Made by a program: the position numbers and the translations under genes | Shown here: in pieces, positions 47,918-59,605 of the stretch | How positions within the stretch are numbered: position 1 is the first letter of the stretch | Layout: each line of letters opens with the position of its first letter | Assembly: GCA_009741485.1 (NCBI GenBank) | Contig: CM019214.1 | Span: forward strand, 52,965,310-53,029,309 | Length of the DNA stretch: 64,000 bases | Source of the DNA: Malurus cyaneus samueli | Taxonomy: Eukaryota > Chordata > Aves > Passeriformes > Maluridae | Reading direction: 5' to 3' | Notes under the pieces: model-generated | Seen by the model: the letters and a program-made list of their open reading frames with translations, nothing else | Databases searched by the model: none | Told to the model about the DNA's origin: nothing

Positions 47918-50900
47918 GTATCCTCTTCATCTTTAGAGACTGATTCCAAAGAATCAGTTTTCACATGCTCAGAGAAAAAAAGGCATAAATAAGAGATATC
48001 CCAAAGCACAACTCTTCTCAGCACCTTTTAACTATATAGTCCTATATTTAACTTGAAAAATTTTTGCGGTCATATTCAGTATTTAGCTTTGAGAAAGTGC
48101 AACTTCCCAGCCATACCCTTGGCTGGATTTGCTGCTGGTAACTTCATGGAATGGTATTAGTAAACCACAGGCTACCACAGTAGCATTTCAAAAGAGGAAA
48201 AACCCCAAACCCTACTAAATGTATTAAGGTTTTCTTATTTAACAATATCCTTGGGAAAATTTAGCATTTGAGACAGGATTTAAAATATTTTAAACTTTAA
48301 ATTTTTGTCTTTTAGGAATAAAAAACCAAAAGTAATTCCAATAATAAATTCTATTTGCAATACAGACTTCCCTAAAAAAAAACTTCTAAGGAAGGATGGA
48401 AAGAACAAATGTAACAGAAAAACATGATTTGCTTATCCCCAGAGTGCTAATTTCCTAGTCCGTTTTCTGAGTATATGTAACAGCATGTATCAGGAATCAA
48501 AAGAAAGAGACAGAGCAGAAATAAACTAATTTCATGAGGGAATATGAGTGAAATAAAGTAGCTTTTGGAAAAAGTAGCTTGGAAAATGGCACGAAATACT
48601 TAGAATTCAGAACCGTAAAAAAGTCAAAAATGCTACAAAAAGCCACAAGATGAGTGGCAAACCCTCAGAGAACAAACATGATTTTATTACGCAGGAATGT
48701 GCAAACTGCATCCAAGAATCGTGCACATCCTGCATTTTGACCAATAGTCCAAATAACGGGATCAATATCTGTGGCACAGGGGTGGATCAATTCGGGCAAC
48801 AACATCTCTTCTGTAATAATGACCATAAAGCTACTTCTTCATAGTACAGCAAATTCCTGAGGAAAATATTATTTAAGACAAAAACTCCCACCTGGGAAAC
48901 CTTTAGCTGCAATGCCACTTAAATCCTGCAGGAATGCAGAAATTCAACCGGTGTCAACAATTGTATTTACAGGTTCAAAGCCAATCATGACAGGGCTGGT
49001 GAAGAGTGAAATGGGAGGGTGGGAGAGAACAACTCCTTCTGTGAGCTGGGCAGAGCTTGGTGCCTTGGTTTCTGGGAGTTGGGCAAGTGGGGGAGGATAG
49101 GGATTGTTGAAAACAGTGTTTGCAGGAGGTAATCTGTGTGGTAACAGGAGGGACAAAAGGAGGTTTCTATTCTAGAGATTCTGTTTGCAGCTGAGAGAAA
49201 TGTAGCTGGAAAAAGCAGGATGATGCGTAGGTGTGAAATGTGGTGGACCTTGACGGTAGAAAATTCTCAATGCAATCTTGTCCTGTCAACGTGAGCCTTT
49301 TTTGGCAAAGAGAAGCAGCATTAGAATGTGTTCATGCACATCAGAGTAGGCTTTTAAACACTTTGCCTCTCTTTAAAGTTTGTGCATTCTTGAGCCATTT
49401 TGCACCATCAGGGTTTTATCAAGAGTTGGAACTGTTGTTTGAAATGCACAGCAATTCCATGCTCCTCATACATAAAGGCTTTTAATTTGCTACAGCACGG
49501 AGCCTGGTGTTCATTTAAGAATTATGCATGGCAAAAACAAAGCAGGGGAAAAAAGGTAACTTTGGCTTCAGATCTATGTGTTTTTTTGAAGCCTGAAGAT
49601 TGCTTCAATATGAACAGCTATTTTATGTTTATAAATAGAAGCACATAAAATAGTTTTTAAAGGAAAATTGTAATTGACCTACTATTTAGAGCTTTTGATC
49701 TTTTAATTAATTGATCCCCTAATTATTGAAAACTGTAGCAGAACAAATGATAAACAAGTTGGTTTGAGTGTTTTTTGATAAAGACTTTAGTACACAGCAC
49801 TATGTGTATGCAGGAAAGCACTCTACAGGATTATACAATATATTGCTTTTTAAATACAATACAGCTCTAAAGATTAACGTTTTCTGAATAACCAAGTACA
49901 TATTTTGTAACTGTCATTCTGTTGTGCCATTAATCTGTGGATTAAAGTCTCTACCAGTGTACACAATAAAATACAATGACATCAAAAGGATATCTCATAA
50001 AAACTGGGTTTCAGATGAAGTGAAGCCTGAGATATAAACTTGAGTTTATGATTCCAGCTCACATTACATATTAAACACAGTAGTTAAGAGCTATTATTTT
50101 CAAATACATTTAGAGACCTAGTTGAATGCATTGCATAGCCTTTAATTTTATATATTCTTTCTTTAGGCAAAATACATCTTTCTCTACATGAAATTAGTTT
50201 TATTTCAATAAGATAACATTAATCCTTCTTAACTTCCCATGAGATTATCACTCAACAACTTTCTGTGAGATTATCCTCCATTTCCCTTTAACAAATAAAT
50301 CAGGGCCATTTACAGGGTGTGAGATCAGCAGCAAAGGAGACGTGATGGTGGACACTGTATGTGGTGGTAATGTCCCGTGTTCACAGCTTTGCAGCAGGAG
50401 AAAACACACTCAGGGAAGAACAAGAGAATTCTGGGGAAATCACCATAAATATTAGAGATTCTGTAAAAAACAATATGAAGAATTCAGCTACCAGAAGATG
50501 TTCTTTCTTGCAATAAATGAATTGTGCATCATGCTAAGAATAGAGACAACCAAGTTCTGATTTGAGTTATTTGGTCACATCTTTAGTGATAACCTGCTCC
50601 AGAAGCCAAGTTATAAGGGATTTATTGTTTTAAATTTTTATTATTGTCATTTTTTTGTCAAGTGACATCTCATTCAAGGAGTTTCACCCATTGCGAAAAA
50701 CCACTAAAGTCTTTGAAACCTGGCATAAATTGAGATGAGTTTTTATTTTTAATGGTTTTTTAAATTCTTTCTTTGCTGTAAATAGGCTGGCATTTTCACA
50801 TTAACCAGAAAACTCTTCTTTCTAGTCTAGTCTTTGTTTCATACTGAACCAAATTCATAAATACCTACATGAACACATTTGAGAGGTGTTACTATGACTC

Positions 50901-53131
50901 ACTCCACCACTGTAGAAAGAAAATATTTCTCTGAGCTGATAATGAAAAATCAAAATGACTAGAAAGATACCATCCAAGAGAAATCATGGATTCTGCAGTG
51001 AATGCTACAAGTTGAGCTGTCTATTTGCAGCAGATCCTAAACAGTTTTAATAAATTCCATTGGCAGCCCTTTTGCTGTTGGTCATGACACCCTGAAGGCC
51101 AGTACTCTGTCATTTAGAATAAAAAACAGTTTGAAACACCTCAAAACTCCACCCCCCCAACTCCATTATATCTGGAACCAAGATGCTGAAAGTTGCTTTT
51201 TCCCCCACTTTCATTGAATTTAAACAAGAAGGTACAAACATTTGTAGCTAAAGGGCTGAGTTCACCCCTTCAGGTCCTGCCAGCTGATTGCCTCAGCCCA
51301 GCTGTGCAGCCCTCACACCCTCTTGCTGGCTCTCCTGGTCACCTATGTAATTTTACCAGCTGCATGCCAGCCTCTGGAGCGCTGACCAAACCCCTTTGAC
51401 ACACTGTGGATGTGGATCCGAAAACCCTTTCGTGTGGAGCAGGGAGATCATAGTCCATACCTGCTTCATGAATAGATGCCTACTCACCAAATTCCTGCAG
51501 AAAAATGGGGAAATGTTCCTTCACAAAAGAAGACAAAATGAAAAACCCCAACCAACTAGCCCACCACCCAAACAGAATAACCTCAAAAGCCCCAAACAAA
51601 ACCAGAAAGAAAGATGCAGCTGTGACCATATTTTTGCAGGAACCATTTCTGCCACTACGTTTCTGTCAGTGCAATCATGCCAGACCCCAGCTGATGCTCT
51701 ACTTGAGTTTTCAGACCCTTACACTACAGGCAGTGAGTGACCCATGACCCTCAAGCACTCACTGCCCAGTGCTGCTCTCCCACCCTGCTGGGACCAGCCC
51801 TTCCCAGAGGCACCTGGTGGTATCAACATTGCAAGGATTTGCCTCATACTGTCCCACTCATGGAAAACATGTGAAGTTCAGCTTTGCATCTGACCCTGGA
51901 AAACCTGCTTGTCATTATGTCAAGCTGAGATGGCTTCCTAAAAAACTGTTAGCACGATATGGCTCTCAGATTTGGTCCTTTCATTTTGAAACCAGAGCAT
52001 TACACGTGAAGCTTTGGGAATTCATTGCTTTCCTATTAACACTTAGGACTTACAGTTCCCTGTAACTCAGCAACCAGAGCAAGTAAACGCCTTCAGTTTT
52101 TCAGTTTCAGTCATTATTCTGACAAACCTGGAATAAGACTTCATCAGAAATGATCTTTCTAGCAGTTACCTTCAACTGGTGAATGATAAATATTTTTCAA
52201 GGAGTTTTAGTTTGTATTTCCCAATGGTCCTTCCATTTTCCTCTCTCTGTGAATGGAAAATGAGTAAATCAATGATACCTTTTCCCTAGATAACAATAAC
52301 TGTCACCCTGATAAAGCATCACAAAGTTAGTATCTGCTAGGGATAGGCAAAACTTGGAAACACGGTGTTCAGATGGGAAATTGCAGTGGCCCATCACTAA
52401 CACTAAACAGACTTGTGCTAAATTCCTTTCTTATTACAAGACTAAGTTTTTGGGTAGAAAATTCTTGAAAGTGCCTTTTTTTTCCTCATTAATATGCCAA
52501 CAGGCTGCATGTGGGTATCAAGCTATCAAGTTGCTATGCAGCCTGTGATGCCTATCTTTAGAATTGATGCAAGAAGAAAAAGCTTTCTGGTGGAGACTTA
52601 TGTCAGTGTCTTTTCCTCTGACCTCTTCCCATCTCATTTTTCATGAAGATAGCTTACAGTGGCCAAAGAGCCCTTTTACCAGCAAAGTTTAAAATGTTGT
52701 CTTGGACAGGCACTGGCATCCATGCATCAAGAACAGGACTTTTCTTTTGTCTGTGTATAATGCAGCTACATTCAAGATTTCAGAATAAGAGTGCTGAGGA
52801 ATTTTTTTTTTTCTTCCATGAATCATAAGAGAAAAGTGAGCTATAAGCAGAGGCAGGCCATATATTTCTTTAAGGTTGCATATCCCATTTATTTAAAGGT
52901 TGTTGTTCTTTGTTGCTTGGTTGTTAAGGCTTTTTGACCTAATGGCATTTATAGTACCATGCTGATATTATGGACAGTGCTTTGCCCTTGTATTTGTTTG
53001 ATTTCAGCTCTAGTTTTGCTTTTTCAATGAAAAACACCTACTGATTTCAGGGGCACTCAGAGTGTCCCCTAGGAATTTGGAAGCATTTAGACAGTGAATG
53101 TTAAATGTGCTAAACTTTTCTCACAAAAAAC

Positions 53132-53151
53132 NNNNNNNNNNNNNNNNNNNN
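53132..53151. other. Assembly gap (20 N)
   Basis: Twenty N follow an A-rich stretch (CACAAAAAAC). The round number suggests a placeholder of unknown true length. Nothing can be said about the missing bases. Confidence 0.99.
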
Positions 53152-56100
53152 AGTAATAACAGTTATGAATGAAGAGTTTTGTATCTGGATGACAGCCTCA
53201 AGATTCAGTAAATGAAGTTCAAAACAACCATAATTAAAGCTGATACTAAGCCATAAGAACACAATTCTACTACTTTAATGACTTTAGACTAAATTCACAA
53301 AGAAGTTCTCATGGAAAGATTAATTTCGTTTAGCATGTAAGTTTTTTGCCTTGACTTGCTGTACATAAAGTGTGGAGAAGTGTACTTATTTAGCACACTA
53401 TTCATAAACAAATGTAAGGGCAAAGCACTTCCCAGAATACCAGCACCGTACTGTAAATGCCATTAGGTTAAAAATCTTAACAAATAACAAAGAAAGAACA
53501 ATTCATGTGACCCTTTTTGCAAGCTACTTTACCACAAGATTAATTGATCTTTAATTAAGTCCTCTTCAGCTGTCACTGTGGAGCTGCTTGGATTTCCAGC
53601 TTACACCGAAGTGTCTCAGGACTTTCAGACTAGGTCTTTGTAAACAGCACTGAGAGCCAGCTTCTGATTTCACTAGTATTTGTGTGACTTAAAGATGTCT
53701 TTAAAACTTCAATGGATTTATTTAAAATATATAAACAAGGGCAAAATCTGGAATATCTGTAACTCTTTACCCCAAAATAGCTTTATCTACACATTGCCAT
53801 CAGTAGATGAACAGGAACAGGGTAGAGTCCTTGCACACAATTATCTCTATTGTTAAATTTTCAGCCAATTCAGAATAATTTGTCCTGTGCTTGCTGGAGG
53901 AAGTTCTGCAAATGATCTGAAGTATGGAGTAAGCCCAGAAATTACTCATATAAAGGTATGGAGAAAGCATCTTTTCAGGAGGAGAGAAAGTTTGTATGGT
54001 GGCTGGGCTATGCTATTTGTCCTCAGAGTAAAAAATCTGCACTTTTTCAGTAGCAAATGAGTCAATATTGATGGAAAATCCAGGACTCAAACTCTTGACA
54101 GGCAAACTGTTGGTGCTGTTTTATAGACCTCAACGCAAATGGCAGCATCTGGCAATTGGCAGTGGTGGTGGTCTCACCTAAGCACCTTGCTCAATTCGCA
54201 GTTAATGCTGCAATAGGTCACTGAAAGTACTTGCACCTTCCCAAATACTTGTAGTAATCAACCCTGAACTCATTTAGCTCATTATGTTGTGAAATAGTAG
54301 TAAGAGGTTTATTAAAATTGCTTTTATTGAAATCTAGTTCCTCAAGCATGTTTGAAGGGAAAAGATTTATCTGCTAGATGCATCTTTCCCTTTGGCTTTG
54401 TACAGAATAGATTGCTATATATTTAGAGCATGGTCATAAGTAATTGTTTAATTAATTTCTACACACTCTGTGCATTCTTGGTCTCCACTCATTTCCTGCC
54501 TTGAGTGTAAGCTACTGAATAACTATGACTGTGCATGGTGTAGATATACATTAAGTCGCAATGGGTTGCAGTTTTCAAGTTGCACACTGACAGAATTGGA
54601 AGCTCTGAAAATCACTTATTGAAATATTTTTTAAAAACAGTTTAGAGATTTTTGAAATACTTGTCCTGCAGAGACATTTTAATACTTATGGCAACTTCAT
54701 CCAAGGACAAACTGTGGATTATACTTTTTAATTTAGATAGCTGGAAAACTAAAATGGTGCTAGGCATATGCTTCCAGATAAATCTGAAGATTTTCTATGG
54801 AAAGATATAATCAGTTACATACTTAACGTTACAACTGACTTTGATAGCACAAGTTTAATTGGATTAGCTTTCCCCCTGTGTTACGTCTGCTCTCAATGTC
54901 AATAGTCCCCTCTTACAGTGGTCCTGGCTCTTTGTTCAGCAGTAGAGTTTCAGGGGCTTGCACATGAATTTTCCAGTGCAGGAGGAATTATGGCCTCAGT
55001 GTGAATAGAATTTAACTTGGCTTGTTTTGTCAGCACACACACACATACACAGAGCAACCATAAAAATGTGGACCAGAAGCCACAGGAAATGAGTTTCTCT
55101 CTCAGGAATAATGTCATTACAGAAACACTGATATACAGATAATCTCCAAGTTTTGAGCATTTACTAAAATTTTAAAGAAGGGAGGAATATGCCCCCCTTC
55201 CTGCAATGCACCTTTCTAAAGGCTGTGGTCTCAGCCAAAATGCAACTTAAAGTAAAGCTCACGGGACAAAATCTTCTCCCAGCTCTGAGGATTTGTCAGC
55301 TATGTGTAATAATGCCACCTACTGCCACCTGACAAACATAATTTGTTTAGCTGCAAAGCAATGTGGTGATTATCTTTTTACAAAGTCCTCATATTTGTAG
55401 ATTCATGACCTTAATTTTGAGAAGAAAGGGAAATTTTTCAAGCCCTATTAAAATAAGCACTGTTCATTAACTTATATTTCAAGACAACTCTTGATTGAAC
55501 TGTCACACAAATAGTCATAATGCATAAATTCATGGTTTTTTTCTGCTGAAGTTATAACAGATTCTTCACCAAAAATAAATACAGTATCAAATCTCAACAA
55601 TCTGACTAGGGTTTAGGAAATATATTATGATTCACAGGTTAACTTTTCAGGCCAATGAAAGGGAAACATGACTTATCCACAGGTCAATTTATCAGTATTT
55701 TTAGCAGTACTTAAATCACATTTTGAATGAAGTGATCTAGCTAGAAGAAACATGTAAGAAATTACCAGCAAAGTAATAATTTTTAGATTTATAAGAGCAC
55801 AAGCATGTATATAAATCCTCCTTTATTATTTACTAATTACAGAGAACTATAACTTCATCTTTAATAATTCATTATATTTATTACTCTGTTTTACATTCCT
55901 TTCATACTGACTCTATAAGTAAGGGTATTTTTTAAAATTAATTTTGGAAATTTATGATCAAATTTTTAAACTTGATACATACAATTCTGGTGTATCTCCA
56001 TATTCAGCAAAGCAGAAGACTGAAATGCATCCTTGAAGTGTTTGCAGTACCATTGTACATGGTTTCATAATTTACGGTCACTTCAACAGTCATGGCTGGA

Positions 56101-56745
56101 GTAATGAATTACACTTCCACCATAATTCTAACTGTAGCTGCACATGTTCTGAAGCACAAATATTGTCTGCCAAAAAATGTGTGCCAGTCCTGAAAACATG
56201 AATTTTACAAATCAGTCTCGGCTGAAAAAAATGCAAATGTATTTCTATTTAGAACCATGATTTTACTAAAACCAGAAAATATACTATTTTCCTTTTATTC
56301 AGGAGATGAATATGAATAATGTGCTTGCACAGGACTCAGAGGAACTAAGTTCACTTCCACCTTTTACAACAGAAAATTTCAATCCAAGTATCTTTCTGAG
56401 AGACATTGGCCCACTATCCTAAACTGAACTCTATTTGATACTGTTTATTTAGCATAAATTTTGATTGAAACACATAGCAGGACACAGATTTTCAGCAACC
56501 TAGCTGGCTGACAAAGTACTGGTCACCAGGGCTTTTTTTTTAACCTATTCCATTGTGTTTAAAATAATCCAGTAGCCCCCGAGAGGATGAGCAAAATACA
56601 ATTGTGGTAACTAGTCTGAAGGAATGAATGGGGTTTCAGTTTCCTTGTTTTATTTATGTATTTGTTTACAAAAGGAAGAAGCAAGTTCATAAGAAAAAAA
56701 ATACATGAAGCAAAAAGGAATAAGAATTTGTCAAATTTCCTAAGA
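53152..56745. other. Non-coding stretch, nothing firm
   Basis: About 3.6 kb of AT-rich unique-looking DNA with a short CA run at 55034-55050. A CTCF-like core on the minus strand lies at 55312-55326 (ATGCCACCTACTGCC on the plus strand). No coding frame reaches 60 codons from an ATG here, which is in itself unremarkable for AT-rich non-coding DNA. Confidence 0.55.
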
Positions 56746-56820
56746 CCCTTCCCTTCCCTTCCCTTCCCTTCCCTTCCCTTCCCTTCCCTTCCCTTCCCTT
56801 CCCTTCCCTTCCCTTCCCTC
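56746..56820. repeat. (CCCTT)15 microsatellite
   Basis: Fifteen consecutive pentanucleotide units, the last one CCCTC, without interruption. The minus strand is an AAGGG array with G-quadruplex potential. It uses the same motif as the right half of the 26.1-26.5 kb array but in pure form, so it is probably younger or shorter-lived. The assembled copy number should be treated as approximate. Confidence 0.97.
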
Positions 56821-58660
56821 TAAAAATATTCTCAAAAATCAACTTGTATATACCAAACTATATAAAATGGTTCTGTTCATTGCTGATCCTTGTAGCCACA
56901 AGGCATTAGAGTTTTCCATCACCTGTAAAAGGAAGTTTCAGTGATAGTGAAGCAATAACCAAGTAAATACATTGAATACAAATCAGATCTATTGTGACGT
57001 TTTCTTTATATTATTTTTATTTCATAGGTGTTCTAGTGATATGAGGCAATTTCACACACATCATGGAATTTTAATTTGGTTACAAAAGAGTTTGCAGACA
57101 GCTGTGTCTTAGAAAGCTGTACCTAGTTATTTTTACTCCGAGAGGGTAAAGCTGGAGCCTGGATTTGGCTTTGACTGACATTACATGATCTGTCATTTTT
57201 TTTAAAATACATGTCATTTTGCTGCTGACATCTTTTTTGTTCTTCCTCTTTCTGAGTTGAAAAGTAACATCTTCACTAAATAATTCATAGTAACAGACCC
57301 TTATCATGTAACAGCTTATTCAGCACTAAGATCTTGAAGGGTATTTCATTACAAGGCAACACACTCAAGAATGGAATTTCAGCCTCTTTATTAACCGTAG
57401 TATTGTTAGTTCCAGAAGAAATTACAGAAGATTCCAGAGGTTGACTTGGCAAACTCACAAGCTTTATCTTTATCCATCTTGAAGACACAGCGAGAGCGAA
57501 GGCCTCCAGGCTGTGTTCCACGGGAATTGGGGAACCATCTCTCTGAGATGCTGATAAGAATGCTGCAGAAGCTCACTTGCTATCTACGAGGCACACTTCC
57601 AGTCAAAGCCTTTTCTTAAAAAGCAGTTTTGGGATTTATTTTGTCTCGATTTAGAGGGCTACCTGTCAGACATACTTATAAAAATTACAAATAATTTTTC
57701 AAGGGAATAGAATATTTTAAAAAATAGTATCTACATGCAAATAAAATCAGATTTTAAATCTGAATATCAGTTTTATAAGACACGTAATCAGTTTTGCTGT
57801 TCAAAATCTACTAAAGAATAAGCTGATGAGTGGTTTTGGTAAAAAAACAGATTTTTTCACGATTATTTTTAAACCAACCAGAGACCACAAAGTGTACACA
57901 GAGTGAAAAATAAACATTATAACATTTCTTTAACATTCTCCCCATCTAAAAGCACTCTGGTTCTCCTTGGAGAATTGTAGAGTTAAAGTCCAATTTGACA
58001 GCAATTTCTGTTTTTCCAAACTGGCTTAACCATCTCCGGGAGATAATGGGAAATAGAGGAAAACGAGGAAGGAAAAAATATCGATATGAAACAAATGTAA
58101 CTGAGTAATTAATCACTGAATTAAGTACTGCCAAGTTGTATGTTAATTCCTGCTTAGTGGTTTTAAAACAAGATTAAAATTGTTTACGAGTGTTACAGAC
58201 TAGTTCTTCCACAAGTAATTTAACTCAATAGGTTAATTGGCAACAGAGAGAAACAGTTTCCTCTTCAGAGATTTCTAAAGGATGCATTCCCTTTTCATTT
58301 CTCGCAAAACAACTCGAGAGCCTCATGGTCCTAACTTGCTTGTGAGGATTTAATTCTATTTGTATTTCAGTGCTCTGTTTACAAATTACCACGGCAAAAC
58401 TGTACAGCTGTAAGAGACCTGAGGGCTACTCAGACATGTAACATGAAGTTTCTGGAAAAGGGAACTTTTCCAGAAAGAGACTGTCTGGAAGAGGGGTGTG
58501 TATATTCATAGAAAAACTTTCCTAAAAATTACTCAATCTCATAGCTTCATCTCATTTTATTACTGTACTGTATAAGATAATCTACTGCTAATGATAAACA
58601 CAGATATTTTCAGCCTTGGGCTGTGTTCAGAACTAGGTGACCAACATTTCCCTACAAAAT

Positions 58661-58662
<2 letters not shown>
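56821..58662. other. Non-coding stretch with one perfect hairpin
   Basis: About 1.8 kb without a recognised gene or transposon. Frames of up to 78 codons (57080-57521 on the minus strand) have no domain. A perfect 12-base inverted repeat lies at 58449-58476. Confidence 0.55.
58449..58476. other. Perfect 12-base inverted repeat, 4-base loop
   Basis: Arms TTTCTGGAAAAG (58449-58460) and CTTTTCCAGAAA (58465-58476) around GGAA. The arms contain TTC-NN-GAA words as found in heat-shock elements, but their spacing does not follow the regular 5-base phase. There is no GC-rich stem followed by a U-run, so this is not a terminator-like structure. It may be a chance hairpin. Confidence 0.6.

Positions 58663-58695
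<33 letters not shown>
58663..58695. repeat. Poly-A run (33 A)
   Basis: Thirty-three uninterrupted A. This is the length of a fresh retroposition tail, but neither a processed pseudogene nor a SINE body could be recognised in the DNA to its left. Homopolymer length is uncertain. Confidence 0.95.
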
Positions 58696-58698
<3 letters not shown>

Positions 58699-59089
58699 TT
58701 GACTTTTGACTGTCCTGTACTTTCTGAAAAAGGAAAATATATTTCCAAATATTTTGCCACTTTATTTCCCCCACTAAGTAACACATGGGCAGGACACTTC
58801 AAATCATCTTCTGAGTTCAACTTGAAAACAAACATGAAAAGCATTGCCTATATTTACATTACTTTCTATTCTTTAGCCCACTTTTGCATCACTCTTGTAA
58901 TTTGAACAATCCTTGGAGCAAATTTATCAGTGGAAGCATGTTTCTGCAAGGGACTGAGAAATACTAATTCAGAAAATAAGTATGTAAGCTCTCTTTAAGG
59001 ATTGCTGTCCTCAAAGTTCAGGCTGGATAAATGGAAAACTGGAAATCTCCATGTTTAAGGAAGGCATAACAGAGTTTAAAGAGTGTGTT

Positions 59090-59605
59090 GGTAAGGACAG
59101 TTAAAAGGATGTCATATAGGATGACATACTAAATGCCTTGTGAGGACAGGCTAAAAGGGCTGAGACTTCAAAGGGGAGAAGCCCAAGGAAGTGTGACTGA
59201 AATGTTTGAGAAACCATGAAAGATTAAGCTGAGTGCAGAACCTCATTTGCTGAATCTTGCAATACTGGAAGTAAAGGGCAACTACTGAAAGAAGGAAGAC
59301 TGGTTCAAAAATCTAGGCAGATGCAAAATGCTTCTTTACAGAGCAAAATAGTGGTATGGAAGATGCCGTTAATTACCTGCCTTTCATGGAAGATGCTGAG
59401 GCAGATAATAACAGCAGATTCAAAAAGGGATTAGGCAAATTCATGAAAATCACTTCCATAGATAGATGCTAAAGGGATAGGCAGGGATATTCCTCATACC
59501 AAACTTAATCCAACAGCTGGAGATGCTGGCAAGGTATAAAGGGCAACACTGTGGACAACAGATGGGCTCTTGTCCTCCCCTTGGACAGCATATGCCACTG
59601 GCACT
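59090..59605 (+). mobile_element. Old, strongly decayed CR1-type LINE 3' portion
   Basis: Landmarks in order on the plus strand are: a TGTGAGGACAGGCTAAAAGG block (end of ORF2, LRELGL-type region); AAACCATGAAAGATTAAGCTG; TGGAAGTAAAGGGCAAC; CAGATTCAAAAAGGGATTAG; GCAAATTCATG; and GGCAGGGATATTCCTCATACC, followed by decayed CACTGTGGACAACAG and CACTGGC words. This order is that of CR1 elements whose 3' UTR reads roughly 'ttcaaaaagggattagataaattcatgga', a type familiar from turtles, crocodilians and old avian copies. It differs from the ATTCTATGATTCT-proximal UTR of the other copies here. No intact frame remains. The left edge and the exact 3' end are uncertain. Confidence 0.72.

Larger units (their letters stand above)
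35134..53131. other. 18 kb non-coding stretch without recognised genes or LINEs
   Basis: The largest transposon-free part of the window. It holds only small simple repeats: a TA/TG-rich palindromic stretch (37441-37493), an A-rich CAAA tract (43380-43446), a poly-T/pyrimidine run (44771-44840), poly-A runs (47391-47401, 47526-47538, 47565-47578) and four GGAT units (47902-47917). The 38150-38460 part carries an octamer-type ATTTGCAT (38406-38413) and several homeodomain-type TAATTA words and might be a conserved non-coding element; I cannot test this. Open frames reach about 114 codons (51396-51740) and none has a recognisable domain. Confidence 0.55.

Noticed and set aside
51396..51740. 114-codon plus-strand frame
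   Set aside because: Low-complexity Pro/Asn/Lys content from an A/C-rich stretch, a second frame open over the same bases, and no domain.
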